From Capra hircus (Eukaryota; Chordata; Mammalia; Artiodactyla; Bovidae), in NCBI RefSeq assembly GCF_001704415.2, contig NC_030836.1, forward strand, positions 29,548,001 to 29,612,000: DNA of 64,000 nt, read 5' to 3'. Both the position numbers and the translations under genes were made by a program. Position 1 is the stretch's first letter. Every line of letters begins with the position of its first letter. This document shows positions 1 through 11,855 of the stretch, in pieces. A model generated the notes under the pieces. It searched no databases and was not told the origin of the DNA. It was given only the letters and a program-made list of their open reading frames with translations.

Positions 1-671
1 CAGGGGAGGCTTTGCAGGCTTTTCAGAAGCCCCCATAGCTGCTATTCCTCCACCCTGCCTCCCTCCTGTGCCAAATGTCACACAACCAAGGGCAGGTGCA
101 TGTCGCCCCTGGTAACCAAAGCTCTCCTGGAGCCAGTCAGCCAGGCACGAGTTCTGCGGGGACTGCTGTGATCCAGATTGGTTCGGATGATATAAGTGGT
201 GAAGTGGGTATTAACTCCCCCCGCCAAGTGCAACCTGCCTGAGGCTGAACACTTGGCTAAAGAGAGGGTCTGACCAGATAATGTGTAGTACAAAGTACAG
301 AGCACACTCACATTTATAAAGGTCTTTTCCTTATCTATTTCAATTGTGAAGTCAAGAAAATGGAGTTATTATTCTCATTTTAAGGAACTAAGGAACTACA
401 TAGTACCTGGTTCAAACTCTCTTCCACTCCATCCTAGAAACTGTCTCCTGCAGGAGGGAACACCGGCTTCCACAATGACCCTAAGGATGCTGATAACGGA
501 GCATCCTTAGGGTCTCCCCTTTCCCCTGTGACTTTTGGAGAAAAGCGGGAGTGGGGCTGGGAGGGTCACGTGCCCCTATGACATCTGCATTGCCATGGTG
601 ACATGTGACGGCCACGTGGCGGAGGTAGGAGCAGTGGCTGAGTTCTGAAATTCTTCTTACTTAGGGAAGCA
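1..671. other. Unique non-coding sequence
   Basis: No gene, exon or clear repeat is visible, apart from the inverted repeat listed separately at 479-512. The open frame on the minus strand at 78-311 has no recognisable domain and no supporting start context. I treat it as chance. Confidence 0.6.
479..512. repeat. Perfect 12 bp inverted repeat (hairpin)
   Basis: The arm CCCTAAGGATGC at 479-490 is matched exactly by its reverse complement GCATCCTTAGGG at 501-512, with a 10-base spacer. It could fold into a 12 bp stem. It is too short for a microRNA precursor and has no T-run typical of a Pol III terminator. No function is known to me. It may be a chance or template-switch palindrome. Confidence 0.85.
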
Positions 672-799
672 CAATGGTCCCTCCGAATCCAGAGATGCAG
701 CACCATGTTATATAACAGGACTTGAGTATCCGCGGATTTTGATATCCATGGGGCTTCCGGGACCAGTCCCTTGCGGATGCCAGGGGATAACTGTCCATG
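672..799 (+). mobile_element. Tigger/MER2-like DNA transposon remnant
   Basis: The 5' side resembles the MER2 end (CCCTCCGAATCC). The 3' side carries the typical tail with CTTGAGTATCCGCGGATTTT and GGATGCCAGGGGATAACTGT. A second copy at 12549-13052 shares the same tail layout. The middle is deleted relative to that copy, leaving about 130 bp. This is an old non-autonomous mariner/Tigger-class fossil with no transposase frame. Confidence 0.7.
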
Positions 800-984
800 G
801 CCCCTCTCCTTTTGGAAACAAATATAAGACTGGAACTGATGATGTGTGAACTGGTCTGGGCTCCATGTGCTCTCCAGATTGGGTGTGCCTGGCTTGCTCT
901 TCTCCCCATAAGAAACAGTGACCTACACTTCCCTGAAGTCGGTGCCTTAAGCATTTGTTCCTCACTACAAGCCTTGAGTTGCTG

Positions 985-1105
985 TAGATTTATCCTCGTT
1001 TTACGGGTAAGGAGACTGGGGGACAGAGGCGAAACAAGCTGCCCCAGTCACACAGCCCTAAAGCTGGTAGAATCAGGATGCCCATCCAGGCTGCAGAGCA
1101 CGTGC
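985..1105 (+). mobile_element. MIR SINE fragment
   Basis: The MIR core and 3' half are recognisable: a CGTTTTACGGGTAAGGAGAC block, then a GGGGGACAGAGG block, then a CCCCAGTCACACAGC block. The spacing follows the ancient mammalian tRNA-core SINE. It is diverged and has no flanking duplication. Confidence 0.7.
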
Positions 1106-3029
1106 CCAGAACCCTGCAGACCCCACTTCTGTCCCATGCACGCGGACGCTCCCTGCTCTCCCACAATCTTCTACTTCTCTACATGTTTTCCTGCCAACCT
1201 GTAGGTGCAGACAGAGCGTGTGTCACGTGGGTGATTCCACACCCAGTGCCCAGCACAGAGCACCTCTTGGCCCCTCCTTGCAAGCACTGGTGCATGACTC
1301 CAAGAAGCCAGAGGGAATCAGTGGTTTGCCTCCAGGCACAGAGAGGCTCTAGCGCCCATGTGTCTCCTGGATCCCAAAGCCTCCTTCTCTTCTGCCCCCA
1401 GGCCACGTTGCTAAATATATCCCGGGATGATCCCATTTACCATCTATAGCTAAAATGTGTCTTGACTGTTCTGTGCCAAGATTAGAAGTCCACGTCGATG
1501 ATTATTTCATCGGCTAAAAGCAAATTGATCAAGCCCCGCTCTCCCGGCAGACTAAAGAGGCTCTCAGTCTATTTGTAGCTCCGTCTGAAAGGCAAGCAGC
1601 GGCTTCTCTGAGTCAAGACTGCCTGTTGCTCAAGGCGCTGATGGAGTTCACACAGTAGGTCATGGATGTGTTTAGCCTGGGCTTAGCAGATCCTGGGGTA
1701 GAGGTCAAGGGGAAAGTTTCTGTCTCCGCTTCTTAAAGCAGACCCAGGCTGCTGCAGCAATGACCATCCTATACTCTCCGGGGGCCACACTGCAGGATTC
1801 CACTGGGTGTGGAGCTCACCTGAGCTAATCCATCGGGAAGCCCCTCCCACCTTGGCCATCCTGAACTACTCACAGGAGCAAGGTTAAACTCAAAATGGTT
1901 CTTGAGAAAGGAACAGAAATACCATCAACTGTGCAGGACTCTGAAACAAAGTTATTGTTTCTGTCTTTTGGGGAAGTTAAGGAAGGAGACTAGACAGTTG
2001 GGTGGGAGAAAAATGCATAAGGAAGCAGAGAAAAAAACTTTCCTACCCAAAAAGCTTGAGTAGAAATTAAAAAGAAAGACAACAACAAAAAGTGAGAGCC
2101 AGGGAGAAAGATAGATAAATGTTTCAGTAGATATTTTTCTTACCTTTAAAAAAAATTTAACTTTGTTTTCCTTTGTGATCACAAGTTTCTTACCTCCACT
2201 GAGCTTCTGAGCTGAATAATAGAGTAGCCAGCCCAACAGAGACACCCCATTGCTGGGTAGGAGGCTCCCAATACACAGGGAAGGGATTTTTCATTTCATA
2301 CATCATTTAAAGCCTGCTGCAGTGATTTACCAATGTCAGGCCATCTTTGGAGCACAAAAAGAGAAGAAAGAGAAATATGCATGCTCCCATTGTGTGTCCA
2401 GACTGGGATTCTAGGAGAGCTATCAGGGATAGGTGCTGGGATTTCTCACTTGTCTAAACACTATAGAGAAGCCGAAGACTGCCCAGCATTTAAGCAAAAA
2501 TGGAGAGGAAGGCGGCTTTTGTCTTACAGAGAAACTGTGCTTGCCTTTCCACTGACCTGGCCAGGCAGGAAGGGGCTCCCTTCCCACAGCCTGCATTCTC
2601 GTTGTTCCCAAGTTCTTGCACTTAGAACCATCCTCCACCTCGATAAGAATCACTGTCTTGAAACTCCACCAATATCATGCCATTGCCCTTCTTAGGGAAC
2701 TAAAACCGTTTTCCAAGCAAATCGGATCTCTCCTCACCAGGCATGCCAGCCTTCAGGACCTGTATGCCTGACTCTATTCCTATTTACTCCCATGGGGCCA
2801 GGTGCCCCAAGACGCCTGCATGCTGTACACCTCTGCCATCAACTTCCATCCGTTCTCCCCTCCTGGAAGACTCTCTTCCCTCCCATTTCTAAAACTCTCT
2901 CAAGGACCAATCTAATACCCACTTCACCCACCTCTCTTTCCATGACTAAGCCTGTGTGCTTAGTCACTTCTCCAAACTTCCATAGCACTTTGAGTCAGCA
3001 ATGACTCAAATCAGAACACAGATAATACC
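1106..3029. other. Unique non-coding sequence
   Basis: I see no gene or confident repeat here. The pyrimidine-rich stretch around 2860-2960 may be an old L2 remnant, but I cannot place it. The frames at 1078-1449, 2333-2695 and 1952-2245 have no recognisable protein features. Confidence 0.5.
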
Positions 3030-3165
3030 AATATTAGACAATGACAATACGTATCATGGAGCGATTATTGGGTGCCAAGCGGTTTCCACACACTACCTCT
3101 TTCCACTCTCACAAACCCCATCAGGAGGTGCTGTAAATATTTCCAGGTGGCAAAAATGAAGGCTT
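3030..3165 (+). mobile_element. MIR SINE fragment
   Basis: The region around GGGTGCCAAGC, CTCACAAACCCCATCAGGAGG and GGCAAAAATGAAGG follows the MIR order (variable start, CTCACAACAACCC-like block, GATGAGG-like block). It is strongly diverged and lies just upstream of a younger Bov-tA. Confidence 0.55.
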
Positions 3166-3190
3166 AGCCTCTGCTAAGTAATTATTTAAA

Positions 3191-3404
3191 GCTATGTGGC
3201 TCAGTGGTAAAGAATCCGCTTGTCAATGAAGGAGATGCAAGAGACATGGGTTTCATCCCTGGGTAAGGAAGATCCCCTGGAACAGGAAATGCCAACCCAC
3301 TCCAGTATCCCTGTCTGGGAAATTTCATGGGCAGAGGAGCCTGGCGGGCTACCATCTATGGGCTCTCAAAGAGTCAGACAAGGCTTAGTAACTAAAACAA
3401 TAAC
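3191..3404 (+). mobile_element. Bov-tA SINE
   Basis: The tRNA-Glu-derived head (TGTGGCTCAGTGGTAAAGAATC) is followed by the Bov-A body (CAACCCACTCCAGTATCC, GCAGAGGAGCCTGGCGGGCT) and ends in CAAAGAGTCAGACAAGGC. Many substitutions mark it as an older copy. No clean target-site duplication was seen. Confidence 0.9.
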
Positions 3405-6400
3405 ATTCAGTTAGGAGGTAAGTTGTCCAGAATCTGAATCCAGATTTTCCACCTCCTTTTTTCTTTTATGAGTCTTTACTCACTCCTTTGACAGCCTCTC
3501 AGTCCAGTATTACTTCTGAGGTAATTTATTTTTAGGTTTTAGTTTAGTTCTGTAATAAAACTGTGCCCTCCCTAAGGAGGTTGCTCATGACTGATATACC
3601 TGTATCCCCTACAGCCCCTAACCTCACAGCCAGATAAGCAAGGCACATTCAGTATAAACTTGATCACTGACCGACTGGCCAGAGAGCTTCCAGATCAGGA
3701 AACATCTCCTTTTCTCATTTTGGAAGAGTGGTCAAGGCAGACCGAGGGGTGCAGGTGGAAGGGCACGGCCAGTTTTCTTTAGAGAAGTCTGGTATGCGCC
3801 CAGTTCAAGGTAATCAAGCAGACGTCTATTAAACACACATGATGGCAGGCCGGGCATGTGGGGGACAGGAGGGAATCTGAAACCTTCTTCTTGTCATGAA
3901 AGAGGCAAAGCTGAGCTTGAAAAGATGTAACTAGAGAGCCAGGCAAGGCGGCCTTCACCAGGGGCTTTGTTCCTGTTTGGCTGTGTGGTACAGGGCACGG
4001 GAACGGTGGGTTAAAAAACTCTGCAGATCAGCACGAGTCCTCAGTGTGGCTGGAGAGAGCTTCAGGAAAGGGGGGCCAGTAGGGTTGGAGGATGGGGAAG
4101 GGGGCCCTAGGTGGAGTGAGCAGGGATGAGGCACCGTCATGAGAAAGACTCATCCTGATCCTTTATCTCCACTCTTTAGTGACTGAAGGATGGTTGTGGT
4201 TTGCTTAGACTTTGTCACTATTCATGATGTCTGCTAAGCTAAGGCACTTGCTCAGCCTTGCTTATGGGCTAGTCATGGGATAAAGTATGACCCAGTCTAC
4301 GAGTGTGGTGCAGAAGTGGAGGTCCTCTATACATGGCGTCTGCTCATTATTTGTCATTGTCTTTGACGTGGCTGGTGCACTGCCCTGCCATCTCAGCAGC
4401 ACTCAGCTCTACATGCAGAGGCTGTTTGTGGAGGGACCCTGGACTTGAGGGAGTCTGTCCAGCAGATCAAGGCAGAAGCAGTTCTCAGCCAGTGACAGAT
4501 GGGGGCAGGGGGACAAGGGCCCCGCCTGCTTCCTTTCCCCTTGGCTCGGCTGATTCTGAGGTCTGTTCTGTGCAGCCTGAGTTCTGGCTGCCCCACAGTG
4601 ACTTCGACATAATGAGCTGCTTGTTGGCTGCCTTCCCTTCCCCTGGCTTCCTCCCCACCTCCTACAGTGTCTTCAGGGATCACATCCCAAATGAACTGCT
4701 TGCATTTGAATCACATCTATTTCTGGGAGAACCCAAAGTAGGGGCTTTGGGGTCTTTATTAATTGTAGAGGTATACATAGTTGCTAATAGATCAGTTCCT
4801 CCCGTTGTCCACATGGGTTCTGCTCAAGGGTAATAAACCAGGTCGGCCATTCACAACGTCTCAACCCTGAGCTCTGGTGTCGCACATGTTCACAGGAGGC
4901 TGACAGCATCCTTCTCATGGTATGCGCATCTGGGGGTTTGGTTTATCAGCTTCCTACCTCGTCCCACTCCAAACTAGGATTGGAAGTCCTTACAGCAGAG
5001 GTTATGCCACATTGAGTCTTTATTGTAAATCCCTCTTACAGAGTGGGTGTTCAATGAATGGTCTTTAAATTGGATTGTGTTCACAGAAAAAAATACCCCT
5101 CTGTTCAAAAGCAAGCTAATCCCTATGCCTTTCTCTGGCTTCTAAAGTGATAAAAGTTCAGTTCCCGAAGCCACAGTGTTCACAAGTTTCTTGTAATGGG
5201 GCCACCATTTTATTTATCCTGTTGTGCCCACCCTGAGCAGCCTTTCAAATGGGATCATGGGCACCCTCTTCTTCATCAGCTTCAGGTGCCCCTAAACAGT
5301 CTTCTCTTCGGTGAAGCTCATCTGATCCACGTGTCGATGAACACTGCTGTAACTGATGCCTGAGAACACCGTGATTAATGAGGAGGAATGAGCGCTGGCG
5401 AGTGCGCAGGCCAGGAGACCTCTGTCCTGGGGCAGGGCTCCTGTCCACAGTCCAAGGCTGTGTCCTCTCGGCCCTGGCCTCCCCTTTTCCCTGGCAGCAC
5501 GGTCCACTCTGCATGCCCTCCTGGAGATGCCACGGCTACCTGTGCCATGCACTTGACAGTGGATCCATTAGATGGTTGGTTACTGGACATAATTATCAAA
5601 GGCAGCGATGGAACCAGCCTGGCTTCCGGGGGCCGAGGCCGGTTGGAGGTCCCATCACTCAGAGATGGCTCACCAACCACCACTGGGTCAGAGCCAAAGT
5701 GCTAAACCAGAGCTGGACATCTCTCACTGAGGCTTCTCTCCCTGCCCCTGAGATGCAAGTCTCCTAGAAGGCAGATCCTTCACATAAAATCTGACAGAGC
5801 TGGTGAGAGGCAAACATCTCAGTAGAACGCAACTTCCTGCTGGCCCATGCCAATTCCCCTCGCCCACTGTGGGCCCTCCTGGCTCCACCACACACACCCT
5901 CACCATGCCAGGCTTGGCAGGTCCCAGACAGGACAAACAGATGCTTCCTCAGCCTCTCTTCCAAGTCCACTCATTGCAAAGGCTGCAGCCAGGAAGTCCA
6001 GGAGGCCTGGGGCACATCCACCCTCTGCACCTGCCAGGCAAGAGAGCAGAGAGCAGGGGAGCCGGGGTGTGCCCGGCACGTCTGTGCTCAGTGGAGGCCT
6101 TGGGGCTCTGCTCAGCATACAGAGAGCAAAGGACGGCTTGGAGCAGGGTGCTGCGTGGGTCACAGGATACACACGGTGACAACCGGACGGGTGTTCTCTG
6201 CACCCGGCAGTGAAAGTTTTTCCCAGACTCAGAGAAAGATTGGACCCAAACAGCTCTACTTGACCACAGGGGCATGGGGCACATTTCTCCAGACAATCAG
6301 CTCTGCTGATGACCTGGAAGCTGGCGTGGCTTGGGGTCTGGAGCCGGGAGGAGGCAACAAGAGCATCCGCAGAGCCCCCTTAGATAAAGCCAACAGATGA

Positions 6401-6654
6401 TGCCTAAAGCAGGCCAAATAGACTCTTCAAAAGCAATCTCCATACCTCAAACAGCTGTGCCCTCCAGTCAGGCTCTGCTGAACACATGGTCTTCTGCTGT
6501 GATGCCTAAATTAGGGTCGTGTGTCCTTGTGAAGGAAGAGGAAGCACAAAGAGGTGATGAAGGACCTCTAGGTCTGAGTGGGATGGGAACACTCAGGGCC
6601 ACCTGTGAGCTCAAAGGAAATCAAGGGAGAGGTCCATGGTGCGAGCGGTAGTAA
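3405..6654. other. Unique non-coding sequence, partly GC-rich
   Basis: No gene is recognised. The best frame (plus strand, 4303-4833, 176 codons) has no recognisable family, motif or compositional signal. Overlapping frames at 5245-5767 come from a locally GC-rich stretch without a CpG island. Around 5020-5070 a TGGGTGTTCAATGAATGG-type string resembles an old L2 or MIR end. Confidence 0.5.
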
Positions 6655-6765
6655 AGCCAGGCTGCATCGAGCATTCCATGCCGCGTTACGCTGTGCGACT
6701 TTGGATAAGTCACCTACCCTCTCTGCAGCTTCAACAATGCCAGATACAGATACACCTTACAGGGC
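6655..6765 (+). mobile_element. MIR SINE fragment (weak)
   Basis: The order GCTGTGCGACTTTGGATAAG, TCACCTACCCTCTCTGCAGC matches the part of MIR that normally reads 'gtgaccttgggcaagt...cctctctgagc'. Only the middle of the element is left. Confidence 0.5.
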
Positions 6766-8630
6766 TTGGGAAACTATGAAACAGAAGGCTTCTAATGAAA
6801 CCTTTTTTCCCAAGGGAAGAATGAGGCTTCTGAATAAAGCTGTTGTCATTCTCCTAGCCTTTCGTCAGAAGAGCTGTTACCTTGTAGACCCGCCATGAGA
6901 GAATCTAGATAATCAGAGGGGAAAGGGGTCTTCTGGTCACTTGTACCAGCCTCTCCCTGGAAGTAGAAATCTCTGCTTCAGGGTTTACTTGAGTGCTTCC
7001 ATGATAAAGAGCTTGTCTCCCTCGTTCAGCAGTGTATAGGGGGAGCTCTCGGAGGACACGAAAGGAGTTCTTGGAAAAAAAAAAGAAGGGTGGTCCGAGC
7101 CTAGAGAAGACAGAGTCTGGTGCACCTGCAACCAAAGTCTGCTCAGCCCCCATTCAGCACACGTCATCCAGGGCCCACGCACGATGCTGGGGACACGGGT
7201 GAACAGAACGCTCATCCCGTGCCTGCCTTCACAGAGCCTGAGCCCCAAGGATGCCCTGCCATCAGGAGCAGAGGAGGGACCATTGTCCAACCAGTTCAGG
7301 ACATCCCCCAATCTGACCGGGCTACCCGAACAGACCACGGTGCGCCCACCTTGTGCTGATGCAGACAGCAGCTGCAGCAAAGGTGCAGCGGCCCCTGGAA
7401 GGGACCTCAGGCTGCGTTACCTTTGAAATAGGTGCATAAAGCCTCTAGCTTTCCTTTCTGCTTCCAGCCTAACCCAGCCCAGCCTTGCGTTCACATTCTC
7501 CATGAGTAGGGGCACTATCCTGCTCTGTGCAGCCACAGTATGCTGAATAGAAATGAGAATCAAAGAAGATACTGACCAGCCCTCTGCATTCCTGGTGTGC
7601 CCTATAGAACCCAATGACAGCTGTGGTCCTTTGAAAGGCAGCCTAACTCCCAGAGCAGGCCTGGAGGGCACCCAGGGCATGGGCAGTGTTCACCCCTGAA
7701 ACTGAGTTATTAGATCAGCTGTATCTCTGGCCACCAATCCTGAAGGGCACTGGCCAGGCGTCATCACCTGGATGGAAAATTAACGCAACCACTCCATCGT
7801 GGTTACACATTCCAGCATGTAAAGGAACACATTCCTGCAGAATCCACAACAGACACATCTTTGTTCAGCCCAAGAACTTTGATAGAAATAGTAGCTTTTT
7901 TGGACGGCTCTGTCAAAAGTGTAATATATCATAGAATAGCGGATACAAGTTCAAAAGTACATATAATAATATAATTAAGATAGCTTGACAAGAATGTATT
8001 TTAAAAGTATAAAATACCTGCAGGTGTAATAGCTTCATAAAGTCTGTCAGATTTACTTCTGCTGTGAAGAAATTTAAAATGTTTTACTTTAATGCGATGC
8101 AAATGAAGTCTGAAGTATGCATATAACACAGTCCTTACAAAATAGCTAGAAGGAAAAGAATAAAAGTCAGATGCAGGCCAAACAAGACACTCAACTTTGC
8201 AGGTGACTGGGTAATAGATCAAGCAAACAGATCAGCGAGCGGTGCTGGGCTGTTTGGAGAAAACACCAATTTCACTTTTCCCTCCCTTGTTGGCTATGGG
8301 AAAGTAAGTGTTTTTATTCAAAAATTAATGATTCCCTCTGTACATTTTTCTTCTGGCTCAAAAGGTTCAAGCATAATTCTTGTTTAAAGCAAAAGCAATT
8401 TTTATATAATTACTGGCCCCTGGAAAATTATTTTTCATCACTCTAAAAGCTAAGGAGAGGAGTGACTCATACTCAGCATAAAGGCCTTTGGGAAACGTCC
8501 ACAGACTCAGGCACCAGCCACCTCCCAGACAGGAGGAATCCTAGCACTGTCTAGCCCAACTCCGCTACTTGTGTGCTAGATGGATGCTTTTGCAAGCAAA
8601 GAAGCAGTAACTGTTTACCCAGTATTAAAG
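6766..8630. other. Unique non-coding sequence
   Basis: No gene or RNA gene is seen. The part after about 7900 is AT-rich. A stretch near 7170-7240 (GATGCTGGGGACACGGGTGA) resembles an old mammalian interspersed repeat, but I cannot name the family. Confidence 0.5.
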
Positions 8631-9043
8631 CAGAGGTACCTAACCTCTCGGCTGTGGACAGGTACCTCCTGTCAGAGCAGAGGCAGCATCAGATTAAAAA
8701 TAAAGTGCACGATAAATGGTCTTCCCTGGTGGCTCAGTGGTAAAGAACCCGCCTGCCAATGCACCAGACGTGGGTTCGATCCCTAGGTCAGGAAGATCCT
8801 CTGGAGGAGGCAATGGCAACCCACTCTAGTATTCTTGCCTGAGAAATCCCCTGGACAGAGGAACCTGGCAGGCTACAGTCCATGGGGTTGCAAAGAGTCA
8901 GACAGGACTTAGCAACCGAGCATGCACAATACATGTAATGTGTTTGAATCATCCGGAAACCATCCCCCCTCTCACCCCCAGTCGGTGGAAAAACTGTCTT
9001 CCACGAAAACAGTCCCAGGTGCCAAAATGGTTGGGGACCACGG
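8631..9043 (-). mobile_element. hAT-type DNA transposon remnant, split by a SINE
   Basis: Read on the minus strand, the right end begins with the terminal string CCGTGGTCCCCAACC and continues into the same sequence as the plus-strand copies at 10219 and 11634 (GGAAGACAG, GATGATTCAAACACATTACA, GTGCACTTTA). The left end (8631-8710) is the other half of the element, so the two halves are separated only by the Bov-tA at 8719-8923. The element is non-autonomous, about 200 bp without the insert. I do not assert the family name. Confidence 0.75.
8719..8923 (+). mobile_element. Bov-tA SINE inserted in a hAT remnant
   Basis: The head CTTCCCTGGTGGCTCAGTGG and a full Bov-A body ending CAAAGAGTCAGACAGG are visible. 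A 12 bp flanking duplication is seen at 8707-8718 and 8924-8935 (GCACRATAMATG, two mismatches). It interrupts the older DNA transposon and so post-dates it. Confidence 0.92.
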
Positions 9044-10024
9044 TAAGGATGTCATGATAGGAAACTAGGTTAATTCAATTAGCGAGGCCACAGGTTGGGA
9101 CACCCAGGTCATCTCTCACACTCTCTCCTCCCCAAAAAATTCTCCTAAGGAATCCCATCTCTGCAGCCATCTCTGCAGCCTGGTGGCCTGCACCATCAGA
9201 ATTAACCCAATAATGTCCACAGTTTCTCATCTCACTGTGCTGGGTATTCTTCAGGTGTCAAGGTAATACAAAGTACCTGCCTCAACCATGACTCAAACGC
9301 AACATTCTGGCCTTGGTGTCATTATTGTTTTCTTATTCCCAGGTGGCATCAGACAGACAGGACTTGGGGATGAAGTAGCTACACAGTCTTCAAGAACCCT
9401 CCTAACCTCCGAGGGTCTAGGTCATGATTTACAGTGGGGTCAATGGTCCTTTCCTTTGCAACACAACAGGATATCCTGTATCTCACATCTCCAGCTGTGC
9501 TTGTGAGGAGGGCTAGGTGCTTGCCAAAGCAAAAGAAAAAAAAAGGCAGTCGGGGAAGGCAGTCAATAAACGGCGTCATCTTTTATCCAAGGTAAAAATT
9601 ACATGCTCGAATCACAAAGCAGCGTCGTTTAAAAACCAACATCCCAGTGTCTCTGCCGCTGATGACTGCACCCGAAAGAATTTTCAAAGTAAATGTACTT
9701 TTTGCCATTATCTTGCTCATTTGCATTCTGCTCCATTTGGGTTCTGGAATTCGCCTAGACGCTTTATTTTCAGGGTAGGTTTGCGTGATGGCAGACAAAC
9801 AGTTTGGGAAGGAATTAGCCATATGGGCCTGGGCATTATATTCTTAATGTGAGAATTGGGTCAACCCCACAAAATGTTTGCTCAAATACTTCCATGGGCA
9901 CGTTCCCTCTTCGAGAGGGGGCATTTTCGGAATTCAGCTTCCTGCTTGGCTCTGCGTGGACTCATAGCTGGTACCTCCAGAGGCTCATGAAATATTAAAT
10001 ACATAGCAACCTCAGAGAACACAC
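9044..10024. other. Unique non-coding sequence
   Basis: No gene is recognised. The frames at 9288-9852 on both strands have no recognisable protein features. Confidence 0.5.
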
Positions 10025-10150
10025 AGCTCAGCCTCCTCATTTTGTAGCAGAGACGGGGAGGTCCAGAGACATCAAGTGACCTGGAAAGGTCACACAGCTC
10101 ACAGGTCAGTCTGCGTCACACTCTCCCGAGACGTGCCTGACCCTGACCCG
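10025..10150 (+). mobile_element. MIR SINE fragment
   Basis: The MIR 3' half is recognisable from CCTCATTTTGTAGCAGAGAC, a GGTCCAGAGACATCAAGTGA block and GGTCACACAGCTCACAGGTC. It is diverged and truncated. Confidence 0.7.
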
Positions 10151-10218
10151 GTGGAGGTCTGTGACTGCCCTTCTTGTTTCCTGCATACTAGGAACATTCT
10201 TCACACTGGCCTCTAGGG

Positions 10219-10408
10219 CAGTGGTCCCCAACCTTCTTGGCACTAGTGACTGGTTTCATGGAAGACAATTTTTTGCAAGAATGGTGGAGGGGATGGTTTT
10301 GAGATGATTCAAGTGCATTACATTTACTGGGCACATTATTTCTATTATTATTTCATCAGCTCCACCTCAGATCACCAGGCATTAGATCCTGGAGGCTGGG
10401 CATCCATG
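10219..10408 (+). mobile_element. hAT-type DNA transposon remnant
   Basis: It starts with the terminal string CAGTGGTCCCCAACC and runs through TGGTTTCATGGAAGACAATT, GATGATTCAAGTGCATTACA and CAGGCATTAGATC to a degraded right end (GGAGGCTGGGCATCCATG). It aligns end to end with 11634-11855. The middle found in longer family members is absent. No coding capacity. Confidence 0.75.
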
Positions 10409-11633
10409 ATCTAAGGGTCACCATGGCAATGTGTGGCCCTATTCTATACTTTCCCAGCCCTCTGTGAATTCAGAGTTTTTGATTTTACATCCACCTGTCA
10501 ATCAATCTAGCCTCAACCAATGAACTAATACATTCTTCTGCACACCTCCAGGTATGACCCTGAACCTTTTTTCTCTCTGTCTTTCAGAATCTGAGGCAAA
10601 GTGACAAAAGTACAGACGAGATCCCCAGAAATCACGATTCTCCCCTCGTGACTATCAGAAAACATAATACTCGAAATGGCATTGCCAGCGGTGTCACAAG
10701 TGAAGGATAACAATACCCACAACAGACCTTTTAAGGGCAACCCATTATTTCTGTAATTTGTTTAAACAAAACCAAGTGACTCTTTAAACTCTAATTCACA
10801 TCTCAGAAATCCAATGCTGCTATCTCTTATTTCTCTCTCTGGAGCCATGGCAATAATTTTAATGCCAGTAGAAGGCATTAGACATTAGAGGTGAGCAAGG
10901 CACAGGGCTCTGGCTTTTATCAGATAATTAAGATGCTACCAAAGTCAAACCTTTATCAACATTAGACTAAAAATAAGCTTTTTCCATCCAAGGCGTTGCT
11001 ACAGAGCATTCAGAGTGACAGTGCTCTGGATAAGGGTTTGCTTTTAAAACTGGCTCATTGTTTTTCAACTTTTATTGGCAATCCATTCTCATTACGCTCT
11101 ATGCATTTGTCTTCATCGAATGTACTTCACAATTATAATATCAAAGGGTTTCTATCTACATAATAAAAATGATCTATGGAATAGTACAGGGAAAACAGTA
11201 AAAGAATGATCATTAATGAGATGAAGACTTTGAGAGAAAACATGGCATCTCATGGGAGGACATGTCCCTATATTATAAGATGTTAGAAAGCAGGCAAAGG
11301 CTTGGAGGTGAAAGTGAAATTAAATCCCTGCTTCCCTGGAGACAGCAAGCACAGCATGGCCAGGCTTGACTTTGGTGATGGGAGGGGTGCACCAGGTGAC
11401 CTCGTGTTGGAAATAGTCACTTCAAAGTCTATCCCTCTATCCTTCAGAACTTTCTGGCGTGAATACCATTGGCTAAACAGACCACGGAGACCAGGCTGGG
11501 ATCTTTTCTGTCCAGAATCAGCATTAGAAGTTCTCTCTCCTGACCAAGAGTTGCTGCTGCTTGCCTGCAGAAAGGCACCAGCTGTGTCCAGGCTTACTAG
11601 AATCAATTTCTTAGGCTAAAGGCATCGTCTAGA
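10409..11633. other. Unique AT-rich non-coding sequence
   Basis: No gene is seen. Complementary frames at 11283-11619 overlap on both strands and have no recognisable features. The AT-rich stretch at 10740-11280 is free of recognised repeats. Confidence 0.5.
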
Positions 11634-11855
11634 GATGGAAGTCCCACATCTTTTTGGTACCAGGCCCGGTTTCATGGAAGACAATTTTTCCACGGACTGA
11701 GGTGGTGGGCGGGCGGGGGGTGGGGGTGGGCGGCAATAGTTTCAGGATGATTCAAGCCCATTACGTTTATTGTGAACTTTATTTCTAGTATTATTACATC
11801 AGCTCCACTTCAGATCATCAGGCATTAGAGTCTGCCGGAGGTTGGGGAGCCCTAG
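11634..11855 (+). mobile_element. hAT-type DNA transposon remnant with G-rich tract
   Basis: This is the sister copy of 10219-10408: TTTTTGGTACCAGGCCCGG, GGAAGACAATTTTTCCACGG, GATGATTCAAGCCCATTACG, CATCAGGCATTAGAG, ending GGTTGGGGAGCCCTAG. A G-rich tract at 11707-11730 has expanded within the copy and has G-quadruplex potential. Confidence 0.75.

Noticed and set aside
4303..4833. 176-codon plus-strand frame
   Set aside because: No recognisable domain, no codon-use signal I can support and no splice context. Several overlapping frames exist in the same region.
5245..5767. Overlapping frames of about 90-130 codons, considered as a retrocopy or exon
   Set aside because: The minus-strand reading briefly looked protein-like, but a stop interrupts it and I recognise no parent gene.
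8719..8790. tRNA-Glu-like sequences at SINE heads, considered as tRNA genes
   Set aside because: They are parts of Bov-tA and CHR SINEs with degraded arms and no acceptor stem, present in many copies.
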